Assembly: GCA_028865235.1 (NCBI GenBank)
Contig: CP114561.1
Coordinates: 2,624,001 to 2,688,000, forward strand
Direction: 5' to 3'
From: Candidatus Manganitrophus sp.
Lineage (GTDB): Bacteria > Nitrospirota > Nitrospiria > SBBL01 > Manganitrophaceae
Length of the DNA: 64,000 bases
The notes beneath the pieces are model-generated. The model ran no database searches, was not told the origin of the DNA, and saw nothing but the letters and a program-made list of their open reading frames with translations. The position numbers were made by a program, and so were the translations under genes. Positions within the stretch are counted from its first letter, which is position 1, and each line of letters opens with the position of its first letter. Below are positions 1-8,197 of this stretch, one piece after another.

Positions 1-45
1 ACAATGCCATCCGACTTGTGCATCGATAACGCTTGACCTCGTTTT

Positions 46-80
46 AAAAACCCCATCGTTTCTCAGCGATGGGGTTTTTT
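46..80 (+). terminator. Rho-independent terminator
   Basis: A 13-bp perfect stem (AAAAACCCCATCG / CGATGGGGTTTTT) with an 8-nt loop is followed by a T run. It would end a transcript entering from the left edge. The A run on the 5' side lets it work in both directions. Bases 1-45 hold nothing recognisable. Confidence 0.8.
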
Positions 81-135
81 GTTATATTTTGTTATAATGC
101 GCCTTTCAGCTTTTTTAAACGAATCAGGAGGAACT

Positions 136-396
136 ATGTCGAGCAAAGTCAAGGAATCGTTGGCCAATGTGATCGGGGCGATGGAGCTTTTGAATAAAAA
201 TTTCGAGGATCAAATAGAAACGCTCCGGCAGAACGGAAAAGACGAGGAAGAGCTGCAGAAACTCGTCAAAGGCGCCATGGCGATGAAAGATGCCAGCGGA
301 ATCTACCTATCCTGGGCCAACCATTTCATCGAGCGGCTGATTCAAACGGAAGGGATGGAGCAGGAAGACGAGGAATCGATCATCGTCGAGGAATAA
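136..396 (+). CDS. Small acidic protein upstream of mglBA
   Basis: An 86-residue protein with no family I recognise. The start at 136 is chosen over an in-frame ATG at 79 because a strong AGGAGG lies at 126-131 and position 79 sits inside the preceding terminator. The protein is probably helical, with a Glu/Asp-rich C-terminus (residues 70-86 are almost all acidic) and no membrane segment. It lies 129 bp before a roadblock protein and an MglA GTPase on the same strand. That makes it a candidate accessory protein of the GTPase switch, which is inference from position only. Confidence 0.7.
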   Translation: MSSKVKESLANVIGAMELLNKNFEDQIETLRQNGKDEEELQKLVKGAMAMKDASGIYLSWANHFIERLIQTEGMEQEDEESIIVEE

Positions 397-525
397 ACTT
401 TCCTTAAGGAATTTGGTCAGCCTTCCTCTTTCCCATCAAAAATCGCCTATCAACATTGCGCAAAAGTGGACTCCGTGGTATAAAATAATGTGTTCGGAGA
501 AGCGCACCCCGCCCAGGATAGGTCG

Positions 526-1017
526 ATGCCCGATTCCGGTTTGGTCATGTACGAGGAAGAGTTTAAGCAGGTTGATGCGGAGCTCTCAAAGCTGCATCAA
601 CTGGCGAACGCCAAAGTCACCTTCCTCGTCGATAAAAATGGACAACTCATCGCAAGCGTCGGAGAGACCCAAAATCTCGATACGACGTCGCTTGCCTCCC
701 TCACGGCGGGAAATATCGCCGCGACGGGGGGAATGGCGAAGCTCCTCGGCGAGAAAGAATTCTCCATCCTCTTCCATGAAGGGGAGAGAGATAATGTCCA
801 TATCTCCCTGATCGGCGATCGGGTGATTTTGGTGGTTGTCTTCGATCAACGTTCCTCATTGGGTCTGGTTCGATTGCGGGTGAAGAAGAGTTCCGAGGTC
901 TTCACGCAAATCTTCTCGAAAATTATCGATAAAGTAGAGAAAGAGAAAGAAACCAAAAACAGCAGATCTCCCTTTGCGGAAATTACGGAAGATGACATTG
1001 ACCGGTTGTTCGGGTGA
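526..1017 (+). CDS. mglB: Roadblock/LC7 protein, MglB-type GTPase activator
   Basis: A 163-residue protein with one roadblock/LC7 domain (about residues 10-130): a beta strand with FLVDKNGQLIAS, the conserved turn GNIAATGGMAKLLGE, and the strand pair HISLIGDRVILVVVF. A basic then acidic C-terminal helix ends in DIDRLFG, typical of MglB. In Myxococcus and Thermus, MglB is the GAP of MglA and helps set cell polarity. The next gene encodes MglA, which fits. The start at 526 has AGGA seven bases upstream; an ATG at 547 is an alternative and the longer reading from 490 is unlikely. Confidence 0.88.
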   Translation: MPDSGLVMYEEEFKQVDAELSKLHQLANAKVTFLVDKNGQLIASVGETQNLDTTSLASLTAGNIAATGGMAKLLGEKEFSILFHEGERDNVHISLIGDRVILVVVFDQRSSLGLVRLRVKKSSEVFTQIFSKIIDKVEKEKETKNSRSPFAEITEDDIDRLFG

Positions 1018-1106
1018 TTTTCCCGTGAGCGCCGTCGGCTCCTCGCGGTGTGTCATCGATCTTCCAACGCGCTGCATCATGACTGATCATTCGTTAAGGA
1101 CTCAGC

Positions 1107-1694
1107 ATGTCGTTTATTAATTACTCGGCCCGTGAGATCAACTGCAAGATCGTCTACTACGGCCCCGGTCTGTGCGGCAAGACCACCAATCTGATTTACA
1201 TCTACAAAAAGACGAATCCCGACAGCAAAGGAAAGATGATCTCGCTTGCCACCGAAACCGAGCGGACCCTCTTCTTCGATTTTCTCCCGTTGGCGCTGGG
1301 AAACATTAAAGGCTTCAAGGTTCGGTTCCACCTCTATACCGTTCCCGGGCAGGTCTTTTACGATGCAAGCCGAAAGCTGATTCTGCGGGGGGTCGATGGG
1401 GTCATCTTCGTCGCCGATTCTCAGGTGGAACGGATGGAAGCAAACATCGAGAGCATGGAAAATCTTCGGAAGAATCTAAAAGACCAGGGGCTGAATCTGG
1501 ACGCCATGCCCTTTATCATCCAATACAATAAACGCGATCTCCCGAATGTGGTCCCCATCGAGGAGCTCAACCGCGTTCTCAATCCCCGGAACGTTCCCTC
1601 CTACGAAGCGGTCGCCGCGACCGGAAAGGGCGTTTTCGACACGCTCAAAGAGCTTGCCAAGCTGGTCATCATGGAATTGAAGAAGAAGTCCTAG
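1107..1694 (+). CDS. mglA: MglA-type Ras-like GTPase
   Basis: A 195-residue small GTPase. The P-loop [10 protein letters not shown] lies at residues 19-28, TVPGQ (switch II, with Pro-Gly-Gln as in MglA rather than the Ras DTAG) at 78-82, and NKRD (guanine specificity) at 141-144. Length and motifs match bacterial MglA, which with its GAP MglB marks the leading cell pole and controls motility or polar protein placement. It is probably co-transcribed with mglB (89 bp apart). It converges with meaB; the two stop codons overlap by 4 bp. Confidence 0.93.
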   Translation: MSFINYSAREINCKIVYYGPGLCGKTTNLIYIYKKTNPDSKGKMISLATETERTLFFDFLPLALGNIKGFKVRFHLYTVPGQVFYDASRKLILRGVDGVIFVADSQVERMEANIESMENLRKNLKDQGLNLDAMPFIIQYNKRDLPNVVPIEELNRVLNPRNVPSYEAVAATGKGVFDTLKELAKLVIMELKKKS

Positions 1695-2653
1695 ATTTTT
1701 CCTTTTTTCATCCAAGATCGAATCAATCCGTACGGATCCCGCTTTCGAAGAAGAATCGCTTCCACCTCCTTCTCGTCGAAAGAAACCTTTAGAACCGATT
1801 TTCCGATCGTCTCCCTTAGAAGGGTCCGAAGCTCCTCGATAATAAAACGCTTCCGCCGCTCGCCTCTTGGCCCGGCGTCGGTCAGCGCTCTTCCGATCTT
1901 GGAGAGAAGAAGCGGGAGGCCTTCCCCCTTCTCCGCAGCGACTTTCACGATCGGCCGATCTGGGATCATCTCCTGAAGTTGGTAAAAGAGTCGGCGCGAC
2001 TCTTTCAGATCCCCCTTGTTCACCACCACCACGTCGCCGATTTCGAGAAGACCCGCCTTCATCAGCTGCACCTCGTCCCCCATGCCGGGGGAGAGGACCA
2101 GGACCACCACATCGGCCAGGTCGGCGATCTCCACCTCGTCTTGGCCGACGCCGACCGTTTCGATGAGGATCGTTTCTTTTCCCATCGCATCGAGGATGTG
2201 AATCGCATTGAAGAGAGCGGGGCTGATGCCGCCCCAGGCGCCGCGTGTCGCGAGGCTCCGGATAAACACTTCCCGGTCGAGAAAATGGGGGTGCATCCGA
2301 AGCCGGTCGCCCAGGATCGCTCCTCCGGAGAGGGGGCTGGTCGGATCGATCGCCAAGACGCCGACCGATCGTTTCTCTTTACGGAGCGCGGTAATCAATT
2401 GGTTGATCAGGGTGCTCTTTCCGGCCCCGGCCGGACCGGTGATCCCGATGAGGGTGGCATTTCCGGTATGGCGGAAGAGGGTCTTCAAAAGGGGAATCGC
2501 GGTGGGATCTTGATTCTCAACGAGGGTGAGGAGACGGGAGGCCGATCGGACATCCCCCTCTAAGATCTTCCGGACCCAGGCCTCTCGATTTTTCACTCGA
2601 ACTCCGGGGTCCCCAAGGAGCCTGCTCCTGTCACTGGAGGAGGGTTTTTGCAA
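1691..2653 (-). CDS. meaB: MeaB/ArgK-type G3E GTPase, methylmalonyl-CoA mutase chaperone
   Basis: A 320-residue protein of the MeaB/ArgK family. The P-loop GPAGAGKST is at residues 73-81, the family motif [15 protein letters not shown] follows near 105-119, then the Walker B-like ETVGVGQDE and NKGD for guanine binding. Family members protect and reactivate the adenosylcobalamin-dependent mutase in propionate or branched acyl-CoA metabolism. No mutase gene is in the window. The start is TTG at 2653, supported by GAGGAGGG just upstream. It lies inside the last codons of the acyl-CoA dehydrogenase gene (23-bp overlap), which implies translational coupling. Confidence 0.92.
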   Translation of the reverse strand: MQKPSSSDRSRLLGDPGVRVKNREAWVRKILEGDVRSASRLLTLVENQDPTAIPLLKTLFRHTGNATLIGITGPAGAGKSTLINQLITALRKEKRSVGVLAIDPTSPLSGGAILGDRLRMHPHFLDREVFIRSLATRGAWGGISPALFNAIHILDAMGKETILIETVGVGQDEVEIADLADVVVLVLSPGMGDEVQLMKAGLLEIGDVVVVNKGDLKESRRLFYQLQEMIPDRPIVKVAAEKGEGLPLLLSKIGRALTDAGPRGERRKRFIIEELRTLLRETIGKSVLKVSFDEKEVEAILLRKRDPYGLIRSWMKKGKI

Positions 2654-3773
2654 TGACCCTCCTCTGAATCTCAGAGGTTCCTTCGCCGATCTCGCAGAGC
2701 TTGGCGTCGCGGAAGTAGCGCTCCACCGGATAATCTTTTAGATAGCCGGAGCCGCCGTGGATCTGGATCGCCTCGGTCGTCGCCCGCATGGCGACTTCGG
2801 ACGCGAAGAGCTTCGCCTCCGAGGCGGCCTGCTTGTGCTCTTCCCCCGCGTCTTTGAGAAGGGCGGCCCGATAAACGAGGAGCCGCGCCGCGTCGATCTC
2901 TGTCGCCATGTCGGAGAGCTTCCACTGGATCGATTGGAAGTCGCCGATCGGTTTTCCGAATTGGTTTCGCTCTTTGGCATATTTGATCGAATCTTCCAGC
3001 GCGGCGCGCGCGAGGCCGACCGACAACCCGCCGATGCCGATCCGGCCGCCGTCTAAAATCTGAATGACATCCTGAAAGCCGTGATGGAGGGTCCCGATCA
3101 GATTCTCTTTCGGAATTTTGAGCTGATCGAAATGAAGCGCCGCCGTGTCGGAGGCCCGAACGCCGAGCTTCTTTTCAACTTTTCCAACGACCAGGCCGGG
3201 CGTTCCCCTCTCAACGACGAAGGCGGAGATCCCCTCCGCCCCCTTGCCTGGATCGGTCGAGGCCATGATCACATAAACACCCGCGACCGACCCCTGTGTG
3301 ATAAAAAGCTTGCTTCCGTTAAGGACCCAGTGATCCCCCTCCAGGGTCGCCCTTGTCTGCATCGCCGCGGCGTCGGAGCCCGATCCCGGCTCGGTCAGGG
3401 CCCAGGCGCCGAGTTTTTCTCCCTTCGCCAGCGGGACGACATATTTCTGCCGCTGCGCTTCATTCCCGAAGCGGTAGAGGTGCATCGTGCAGAGGGAGTT
3501 ATGCGAGGCGACGATCAGCGCCGTCGCCCCATCGATGCGAGCGATCTCTTCCAAGATGATCGCCACCTCCATGGCGCCGAGGCCCGCGCCGCCGTACTCT
3601 TCCGGGATGGCGATTCCGAGGAGCTTCAGCGCCGCCAGCTTCGGGATCAGCTCGTGCGGGAACGCGCACGATTCATCCCGCTCCGCGGCGCCGGGTGCGA
3701 TCTCGGCGGCGGCGAACTCCCGGATCGTCTGCTGGAGGAGTTTTTGCTCTTCGGTCAGGTCAAAATCAATCAT
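2631..3773 (-). CDS. Acyl-CoA dehydrogenase (short/medium-chain type)
   Basis: A 380-residue FAD-dependent acyl-CoA dehydrogenase of standard length. It has the N-terminal helical domain ([20 protein letters not shown]), the FAD/substrate strand region with [15 protein letters not shown] near residues 128-142, and a C-terminal four-helix domain with [17 protein letters not shown]. The Glu in [11 protein letters not shown] is at the usual catalytic-base position. It oxidises acyl-CoA to enoyl-CoA and passes electrons to ETF, which is not in the window. The first gene of an acyl-CoA group with meaB, it lies 6 bp after the membrane-protein gene that ends at 3780. Confidence 0.93.
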   Translation of the reverse strand: MIDFDLTEEQKLLQQTIREFAAAEIAPGAAERDESCAFPHELIPKLAALKLLGIAIPEEYGGAGLGAMEVAIILEEIARIDGATALIVASHNSLCTMHLYRFGNEAQRQKYVVPLAKGEKLGAWALTEPGSGSDAAAMQTRATLEGDHWVLNGSKLFITQGSVAGVYVIMASTDPGKGAEGISAFVVERGTPGLVVGKVEKKLGVRASDTAALHFDQLKIPKENLIGTLHHGFQDVIQILDGGRIGIGGLSVGLARAALEDSIKYAKERNQFGKPIGDFQSIQWKLSDMATEIDAARLLVYRAALLKDAGEEHKQAASEAKLFASEVAMRATTEAIQIHGGSGYLKDYPVERYFRDAKLCEIGEGTSEIQRRVIAKTLLQ

Positions 3774-3779
3774 CGAACG

Positions 3780-4343
3780 TTACCCGGCCAGTTTGTTGAT
3801 AATCAGCTCCCGAATTTTTTCGGGAAGTTTTCGGGAGTAGGTCTGGTAGAGATTGGCCTTCTTGGTGAAATATTCACTTTCGGACAAAAGACCGGCCTCT
3901 CTCGTTTTTTCGAGAAGATCGAGCTTGGCCTGCAGGGCGGCTTGAAGCTCCCTGTCCAGCTGCGCCACGAGCATTTTGTTTTGCTCCATCTCTTTTTCGC
4001 GGAAATATTTCAACAGCTTCTGGACCGAATAGGCGGTGGTTCCGGCGGCGAAGAGGGGAAGGAGGACCGATAGGAATTTATAAGTGCCGCTGCTGACGAC
4101 CCGCGTTCCCCCTTTCATCAATCCCCAGGAGGCAAGCGTCGCCGTGATCGGGGAGGTGGTGAAGGTGGAGGCGATCCAGCCACCAACCAGGAGGGCCGCG
4201 ACGGCGCTGGCACCGGGGATCTGATTAAAGAGCTGTTTGAGAAGATAGCGGCCGACCTCTTTTCGTTCTTGCGCGATCTTTTTTTGGTCCCATTTTTTAA
4301 CGCGGTTGACGATGTCGGTCAAGATGTCGGTGATCTTATCCAT
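3780..4343 (-). CDS. Membrane protein of unknown function
   Basis: 187 residues, family not recognised. An N-terminal basic amphipathic stretch is followed by two or three hydrophobic segments (about residues 42-62, 68-80, 88-105). A charged coiled-coil-like C-terminus then carries EAGLLSESEYFTKKANL, which resembles the short SHOCT-type helix often found at protein ends. It sits between the DUF35 gene (5 bp away) and the acyl-CoA dehydrogenase (6 bp away) and is almost certainly in the same operon, but nothing in the sequence ties it to acyl-CoA chemistry. Confidence 0.75.
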   Translation of the reverse strand: MDKITDILTDIVNRVKKWDQKKIAQERKEVGRYLLKQLFNQIPGASAVAALLVGGWIASTFTTSPITATLASWGLMKGGTRVVSSGTYKFLSVLLPLFAAGTTAYSVQKLLKYFREKEMEQNKMLVAQLDRELQAALQAKLDLLEKTREAGLLSESEYFTKKANLYQTYSRKLPEKIRELIINKLAG

Positions 4344-4348
4344 GAGGG

Positions 4349-4837
4349 TTACGTTTCTTCCTTCGGGACAAAGTAGACATCGGTCGCCTTAAATTTGCTG
4401 TTCCGAAGAAACTGCGCCTGCACCGGCATGCCGATCCGCGCCTGATCGGGTTCGACGCCGACCAGACGGGAGAGGAAGAGGGTGTCGATCCCGCGAAACT
4501 CCACCAGGATCAAGGTGAACGGCGTCTCTTTCAAAAAGGCCTCGCCGCCGAAGTAGCAGGTGGTGTGGGTGTGGACTTTCCCTTCGAGCGGCAGCGCAAT
4601 CCAATCGGTTTTGGCCCCGCACTCCATGCAGTGGGCGCGCGGGGTGGCGTATTTGGTTTTACATTTTTTGCAGGCGCTCCCGAGGAGCTTTCCCTTGGAG
4701 AGCCCGTCGAAGAAAGGGGAGTCTTGGGCATAGGAGTGGATGTAGTCGATCTCGTAGTGCCATTTCATGATAATCGGATCGGTTTTATAGAGGATGGTTC
4801 CTTCGTCTGTCTCCGGAAGCCGGACTTTTTTGGCCAT
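4349..4837 (-). CDS. DUF35 OB-fold/zinc-ribbon protein, thiolase partner
   Basis: 162 residues. A rubredoxin-like zinc ribbon with CKKCKTKYATPRAHCMECG (two CxxC pairs, residues about 57-75) is followed by an OB fold (GKVHTHTTCYFG to FLRNSKF). DUF35 proteins bind CoA-linked substrates and form complexes with atypical thiolases or HMG-CoA synthases. No thiolase is adjacent here; the only candidate in the window is the broken thiolase gene at 18138-19419. It heads the acyl-CoA operon: GGAGAG precedes the ATG and no gene on this strand is closer than 110 bp upstream. Confidence 0.88.
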   Translation of the reverse strand: MAKKVRLPETDEGTILYKTDPIIMKWHYEIDYIHSYAQDSPFFDGLSKGKLLGSACKKCKTKYATPRAHCMECGAKTDWIALPLEGKVHTHTTCYFGGEAFLKETPFTLILVEFRGIDTLFLSRLVGVEPDQARIGMPVQAQFLRNSKFKATDVYFVPKEET

Positions 4838-4947
4838 GAGGTCTCTCCAAAAGCGGGGCGGTTGAAGTGATTGATAGGAAATAGTTTACTTTGGATTTAG
4901 TCTTTGTGCAAGGCGGGAGCGAAATGGGGCAGTTGATTGTCGTGTGA

Positions 4948-5190
4948 TTAAATCTGGCTCAGGATCTTCTCACATTCTTCAGGAGTGAAGTCTTGTCCAT
5001 AAAAGCGAAGAAAGAGCTGCTTCCGGATTTCTTTTGAGTCGGCATTTGGATTTTGGTTGAGGATGGAGGCGAGGACCTGTTTGCGAGCCATGTCGAACAT
5101 CGAAAAGCCCATCCGTAGCCGTTCCTCTCCGGTTTTTTTCATCATTAATTCGTTAAAGAAGGACTCTACTTCTGGAGAGGTATCGTTCAT
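4948..5190 (-). CDS. Small protein paired with a nucleotidyltransferase
   Basis: 80 residues. The start at 5190 is chosen because its ATG overlaps the TGA stop of the upstream gene (ATGA, 5187-5190). The sequence has the pattern EERLRMGFSMFDMARKQV, then RKQLFLRFYGQDFTPEE, a helical family I recall next to predicted nucleotidyltransferases in several phyla; I do not know its function. The coupled arrangement suggests it acts with its neighbour, possibly as the second half of a toxin-antitoxin-like pair. That is inference. Confidence 0.72.
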   Translation of the reverse strand: MNDTSPEVESFFNELMMKKTGEERLRMGFSMFDMARKQVLASILNQNPNADSKEIRKQLFLRFYGQDFTPEECEKILSQI

Positions 5191-5732
5191 GAAGTGACCT
5201 TTCTGTAAATTACATTTAGTCCCAGTTTTTTTACCCAACTCTCGATGTATTGCCGATCTAGGTCAGGAATCGTTTTCATAAGGTTTTTCACATCTCTGAT
5301 CTGCATTTCGGAGAGGCTGTCACGTGCCCAGTCTAGCTTAGACAGAATCAGGTCCTCCGGCGAGACGACATTGATGCTCAGCCCTTCAAAAAGGATGCTT
5401 CGTTTTCGTTCGAACTCAAGCTTGCGATATTCTGACTCCTTACGAATGATAAAGTCAATCTTGACGATCCCGTCACGATGAATGATATTAAAAATACTTT
5501 TTCGCCGGATGGCATCCTTGATCATATCCAGGTCGATGTAGAACTCATCCGAAAAGAGAGAGAAGAGCCTCTCGGCGTCATGTTCTTCGACCTCGATGAC
5601 GATATCCGTGTCTCGGGTCATCCGGGGGGTGATATAAAAATTAGCTGCAACCGAACCGGTAACCATATATCGGATTCCAATCGATTCCAGCCGTTTTATA
5701 ACTATTTTTAAAACGTCCTGTTCATTAGTCAT
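5187..5732 (-). CDS. Nucleotidyltransferase-fold protein (AbiEii/MNT-like)
   Basis: 181 residues with the minimal nucleotidyltransferase signature: VTGSVAAN, then TRDTDIVIEV giving the DxD pair, and a third acidic strand in IVKIDFII. This is the Pol-beta superfamily fold used by AbiEii toxins, MNT antitoxins and related proteins. The C-terminal part (SPEDLILSKLDWARDS) is typical of the group in which the protein modifies or regulates a partner. It is coupled by ATGA to the 80-residue gene. Which partner is toxin and which antitoxin, if either, cannot be decided here. Confidence 0.78.
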   Translation of the reverse strand: MTNEQDVLKIVIKRLESIGIRYMVTGSVAANFYITPRMTRDTDIVIEVEEHDAERLFSLFSDEFYIDLDMIKDAIRRKSIFNIIHRDGIVKIDFIIRKESEYRKLEFERKRSILFEGLSINVVSPEDLILSKLDWARDSLSEMQIRDVKNLMKTIPDLDRQYIESWVKKLGLNVIYRKVTS

Positions 5733-5812
5733 CAGCGGTCGTGTTTTGCCTTTCTATGTCTGGCCCTTTTCTTTTTATCTGTCCCAACCGATTTAAGCTG
5801 ATTCATCGATGG

Positions 5813-6169
5813 CTACACGCCGAACCCAAAGTGCTTTTTGATATGGTGCCGTTTCATATACGATAAAGTCTTGTACGAAATGAACGTACCAATCGGAAAT
5901 CCTAAAAACAGGAAATACAGGAACATTTTAAAGAGAACGTAACCCCATCGGGTGCAACAGATTACGCCAATACCCGCAAAGAGATAGAAACTAGATGAGA
6001 TAATCCAAAACCAAAAAAACGCAAAGGATTGATGAGGTTGGCTAAAGATATAAAGCGGCGAGTCCTTATCAACTAGAAAGGGTTTTATAAAAAATAAAAT
6101 ACCTAGCAAGCCTGCTACAGCCAGTACTACGCCGAAGATTTTAATTGGCCGTATATCATCTTCCATCAT
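5813..6169 (-). CDS. Small three-helix membrane protein
   Basis: 118 residues, family unknown. Hydrophobic segments lie at about residues 10-30, 48-70 and 80-97, with the motif LGFPIGTFISYKTLSYM before a basic C-terminus (KRHHIKKHFGFG). The gene is visibly more AT-rich than its neighbours, and it lies at the left edge of the accessory patch, beside the first hairpin repeat. Small orphan membrane proteins like this are common in integron cassettes and islands. Two adjacent ATGs (6169, 6166) are possible starts. Confidence 0.6.
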   Translation of the reverse strand: MMEDDIRPIKIFGVVLAVAGLLGILFFIKPFLVDKDSPLYIFSQPHQSFAFFWFWIISSSFYLFAGIGVICCTRWGYVLFKMFLYFLFLGFPIGTFISYKTLSYMKRHHIKKHFGFGV

Positions 6170-6181
6170 ATTTATCGTCGG

Positions 6182-6244
6182 TCAGGGCCAGGTCTACAAA
6201 TTGCGTATTAGAGTCCTATAGTCAAATTTGTAGACCTGGCCCTG
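6182..6244. repeat. Imperfect palindrome, copy 1 of a dispersed hairpin
   Basis: Arms CAGGGCCAGGTCTACAAATT and its complement enclose an asymmetric centre (GCGTATTAGAGTCCTATAGT). A second copy in the same orientation is at 8109-8171. The size and structure resemble REP/REPIN-type elements moved by RAYT transposases. No such transposase is in the window, so the class assignment is inference. Confidence 0.8.
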
Positions 6245-6343
6245 CGTTTTCTCACATTGTACGAAGTTGATGGGCTTGTTATACATCTGCGTCGATGCCC
6301 CGTGCTGATGGTTTCCCCGTCGGCTCGCGAAGGAGCAATTTTC

Positions 6344-7216
6344 TTACTCCACCACAAGACGAGCTGAGGCCGGACCGAGATTCTCTCGCTCTGTCCACCG
6401 CTGCGCAAGACGCAGGGCTTCTTCCAAATTTCGCGCAGCCAGAGCGAATTGCACTCCTTTTGTTGATTGCGGTTCTTGATGTATATGCTCCGGAAGGGCC
6501 GGGCCTTTGGAGCAGGTGGCGCAAATGTAGCGAACGCTGGAAGACCAATCTTCTACGAAGCAGCCTTCTTCTTCTGCGAGAGCTGCAAGAGATTCGATGG
6601 CAGCCTGAGACGCGTTGGGTGCCCACAGTACGAAGGTTTTAAATTCGGAGGTCTCGAGCAGCGTCAGCATATTGAAGACCGGAACAATCTTGTCTCCGAG
6701 GCGTCGTTCACCGACTGCGGCCCCATCATGTAGTACGAGGTCGCCGAATCGATATCCGGTTTCGGGAAATGGGATGTTTGCAATGCGTGCCCTGGCGGGG
6801 TCGATGCGCCTAGCCCAGACGACCTCAGCTCTGCCCTGGGGATCTAATCGAATTGGCACTATACCATAGTTGATTAGAATGGGACCGTCACCCACTGGAA
6901 GTTCAATGCCGCAACGTGACCATGCCAGCCGCGCTGTTGCCCAGTCACCAAGCGCAGTGGCAGCGATTCCGAGATTCCATGCCGCCGCCTCATCCTGTGG
7001 ATCAAGCTCACTAGCGCGTTTGTTGAACGCAAGAGATTCACTCCATCTTCCGGCATACTTGCACAGGAGCCCGAGGTTGTAATGTGGCACCGACCAGGAC
7101 GGATCAGCCGCGATCGCCCTGCGATACATGTCTTCCGCTTCGGCGATGCGGCCAACATCGAAGAAGTCTTGCCCCTTAGCGTTAAATTGTATCGAGTCCC
7201 GTTGCTTGTCGCTCAT
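6344..7216 (-). CDS. TPR-repeat protein
   Basis: 290 residues. Three tetratricopeptide repeats occupy residues about 8-110 (for example AEDMYRRAIAADPSWSVPHY and AFNKRASELDPQDEAAAWNL). A C-terminal domain of unknown type follows, containing WARRIDPARARIANIPFPETGY and a Cys pair in YICATCSKGP. No signal peptide is seen, so it is probably cytoplasmic. It lies between the hairpin copies at 6182 and 8109. Function unknown; TPRs indicate protein-protein contacts. Confidence 0.7.
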   Translation of the reverse strand: MSDKQRDSIQFNAKGQDFFDVGRIAEAEDMYRRAIAADPSWSVPHYNLGLLCKYAGRWSESLAFNKRASELDPQDEAAAWNLGIAATALGDWATARLAWSRCGIELPVGDGPILINYGIVPIRLDPQGRAEVVWARRIDPARARIANIPFPETGYRFGDLVLHDGAAVGERRLGDKIVPVFNMLTLLETSEFKTFVLWAPNASQAAIESLAALAEEEGCFVEDWSSSVRYICATCSKGPALPEHIHQEPQSTKGVQFALAARNLEEALRLAQRWTERENLGPASARLVVE

Positions 7217-7285
7217 GTTCTTTTCGGCTGCGAAACCAACATATAGTGTCTGTCCCGGTTTTTCGGTTTTGGTATCTCTTCGTAT

Positions 7286-7345
7286 TTCATTCGCCGCGCA
7301 GCGCGGCTGTTGGGCGTCAGGTTGAGCGCAGGATTAGGCAGCGCT
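7286..7345 (-). other. Half attC-like site (integron cassette relic)
   Basis: Read on the minus strand, directly downstream of the gene at 7397-7696, the order is GCCTAAT, a 5-base spacer, GCTCAACC, then a GC-rich inverted segment (GCCGCGCTGCGCGGC). This matches the left half of an integron attC (R'' core, L'' box, stem). A matching right half is not visible, but a GTTAGGC core lies on the minus strand at 7739-7745 on the other side of the gene. A truncated cassette is the simplest reading; chance similarity is possible. Confidence 0.4.
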
Positions 7346-7396
7346 TTCATGGCCAGAGGCCGCTAAAGCTTGGTTGATGAAGCTACTGCAAGCTGG

Positions 7397-7696
7397 TTAA
7401 GCACGGTTGATTGTTCCATCTTCATCTCGTTGCCACCCGTTTTCGAAGATACCCGTAGTCAAGTTGAAATGGCTTTCAAATTCTTGTTCGAGAGAGCCTG
7501 CATCATTGAAGATGTAACCGTGAACCGTCTTAAGCGAAAGTTCATTGATTTTCTTCGCGTCATCCCAAGGATGGTCGCCGTCATAGTATTGGTGCACGCT
7601 CATGAATGCCGTGTACACAGATTGGCCTTTCTCGTTGTAACCAATCATTAGCACTTGATCTCTTAATTTTGCGGAGAACTGTTTTTTCTTTGCCAT
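7397..7696 (-). CDS. 99-residue hypothetical protein, probable former gene cassette
   Basis: A soluble 99-residue protein with no family I recognise and no catalytic signature. It has a basic N-terminus (MAKKKQFSAKLRDQVLMIGY) followed by an aromatic and acidic body. The gene is bracketed by a GTTAGGC core upstream (7739-7745) and a half attC-like sequence downstream (7286-7345), and its size and orphan character are typical of integron cassettes. The SD sequence is weak. Confidence 0.6.
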   Translation of the reverse strand: MAKKKQFSAKLRDQVLMIGYNEKGQSVYTAFMSVHQYYDGDHPWDDAKKINELSLKTVHGYIFNDAGSLEQEFESHFNLTTGIFENGWQRDEDGTINRA

Positions 7697-7745
7697 AGAG
7701 GTTTCAGAGTACGTTTGAATGGGAGAGACGTAGTCGCAACGCCTA

Positions 7746-7996
7746 ACATATAAATAGATAGAAATATTTCTGCCTTATTTTACAGAATTTTTTCTGTCTA
7801 CCTCTTGGGAGTTATTCATCAGATCTTAAAACATAAAGCAGTCGAGAACGCGTCTCGGAGATAGACAGAAAATTTTAGGATCTGAAATTCTGGACGGATT
7901 CGGTATACCACAGGAGTGACATTAAAAGCAACATCGTAGGGAGAGTTCTCCTTCGGTTCGAACCCCGCAACGAGACGGTTCGATCATTCGAGAAAG
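7746..7996. other. AT-rich non-coding stretch
   Basis: No credible reading frame, RNA gene or strong promoter. It is AT-rich up to about 7910 and then returns to normal composition. It joins the cassette relic to the duplicated gene end at 7997. Confidence 0.5.
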
Positions 7997-8097
7997 AATC
8001 ACCGCTTGCGCGAAATGCGCCAAGCGTTCTCCGCCTTCTCGAAGGCAAGATGGGGATATAGCTCTCCGCCTAGGGAGCCGAGAGCAGAAGAATCATT
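7997..8097 (-). pseudogene. Duplicated 3' end of the GNAT gene
   Basis: About 100 bp that match 8890-8991, the last codons and stop of the acetyltransferase gene, with scattered substitutions and a few small indels (for example TGCGCGAAATGCGCC against TGCGCGGAATGCGCC). The two copies are direct repeats that flank the segment holding the second hairpin and the AbiU2-like gene. The fragment codes for nothing useful. Confidence 0.85.
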
Positions 8098-8108
8098 GGG
8101 CCATACTG

Positions 8109-8171
8109 GCGGGGCCAGGTCTATAAATTGCGTATTAGAATCCTATAGTCAAATTTGTAGAACTGGCCCTG
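8109..8171. repeat. Imperfect palindrome, copy 2 of the dispersed hairpin
   Basis: Same element and orientation as 6182-6244, with a few mismatches (GTCTATAAATT for GTCTACAAATT, and GTAGAACTGG for GTAGACCTGG). It lies 26 bp past the stop codon of the AbiU2-like gene on the minus strand and could also act as a transcript-stabilising hairpin there. Confidence 0.8.
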
Positions 8172-8197
8172 TTTTGTTTCTTCGCACCGGATGTTTT

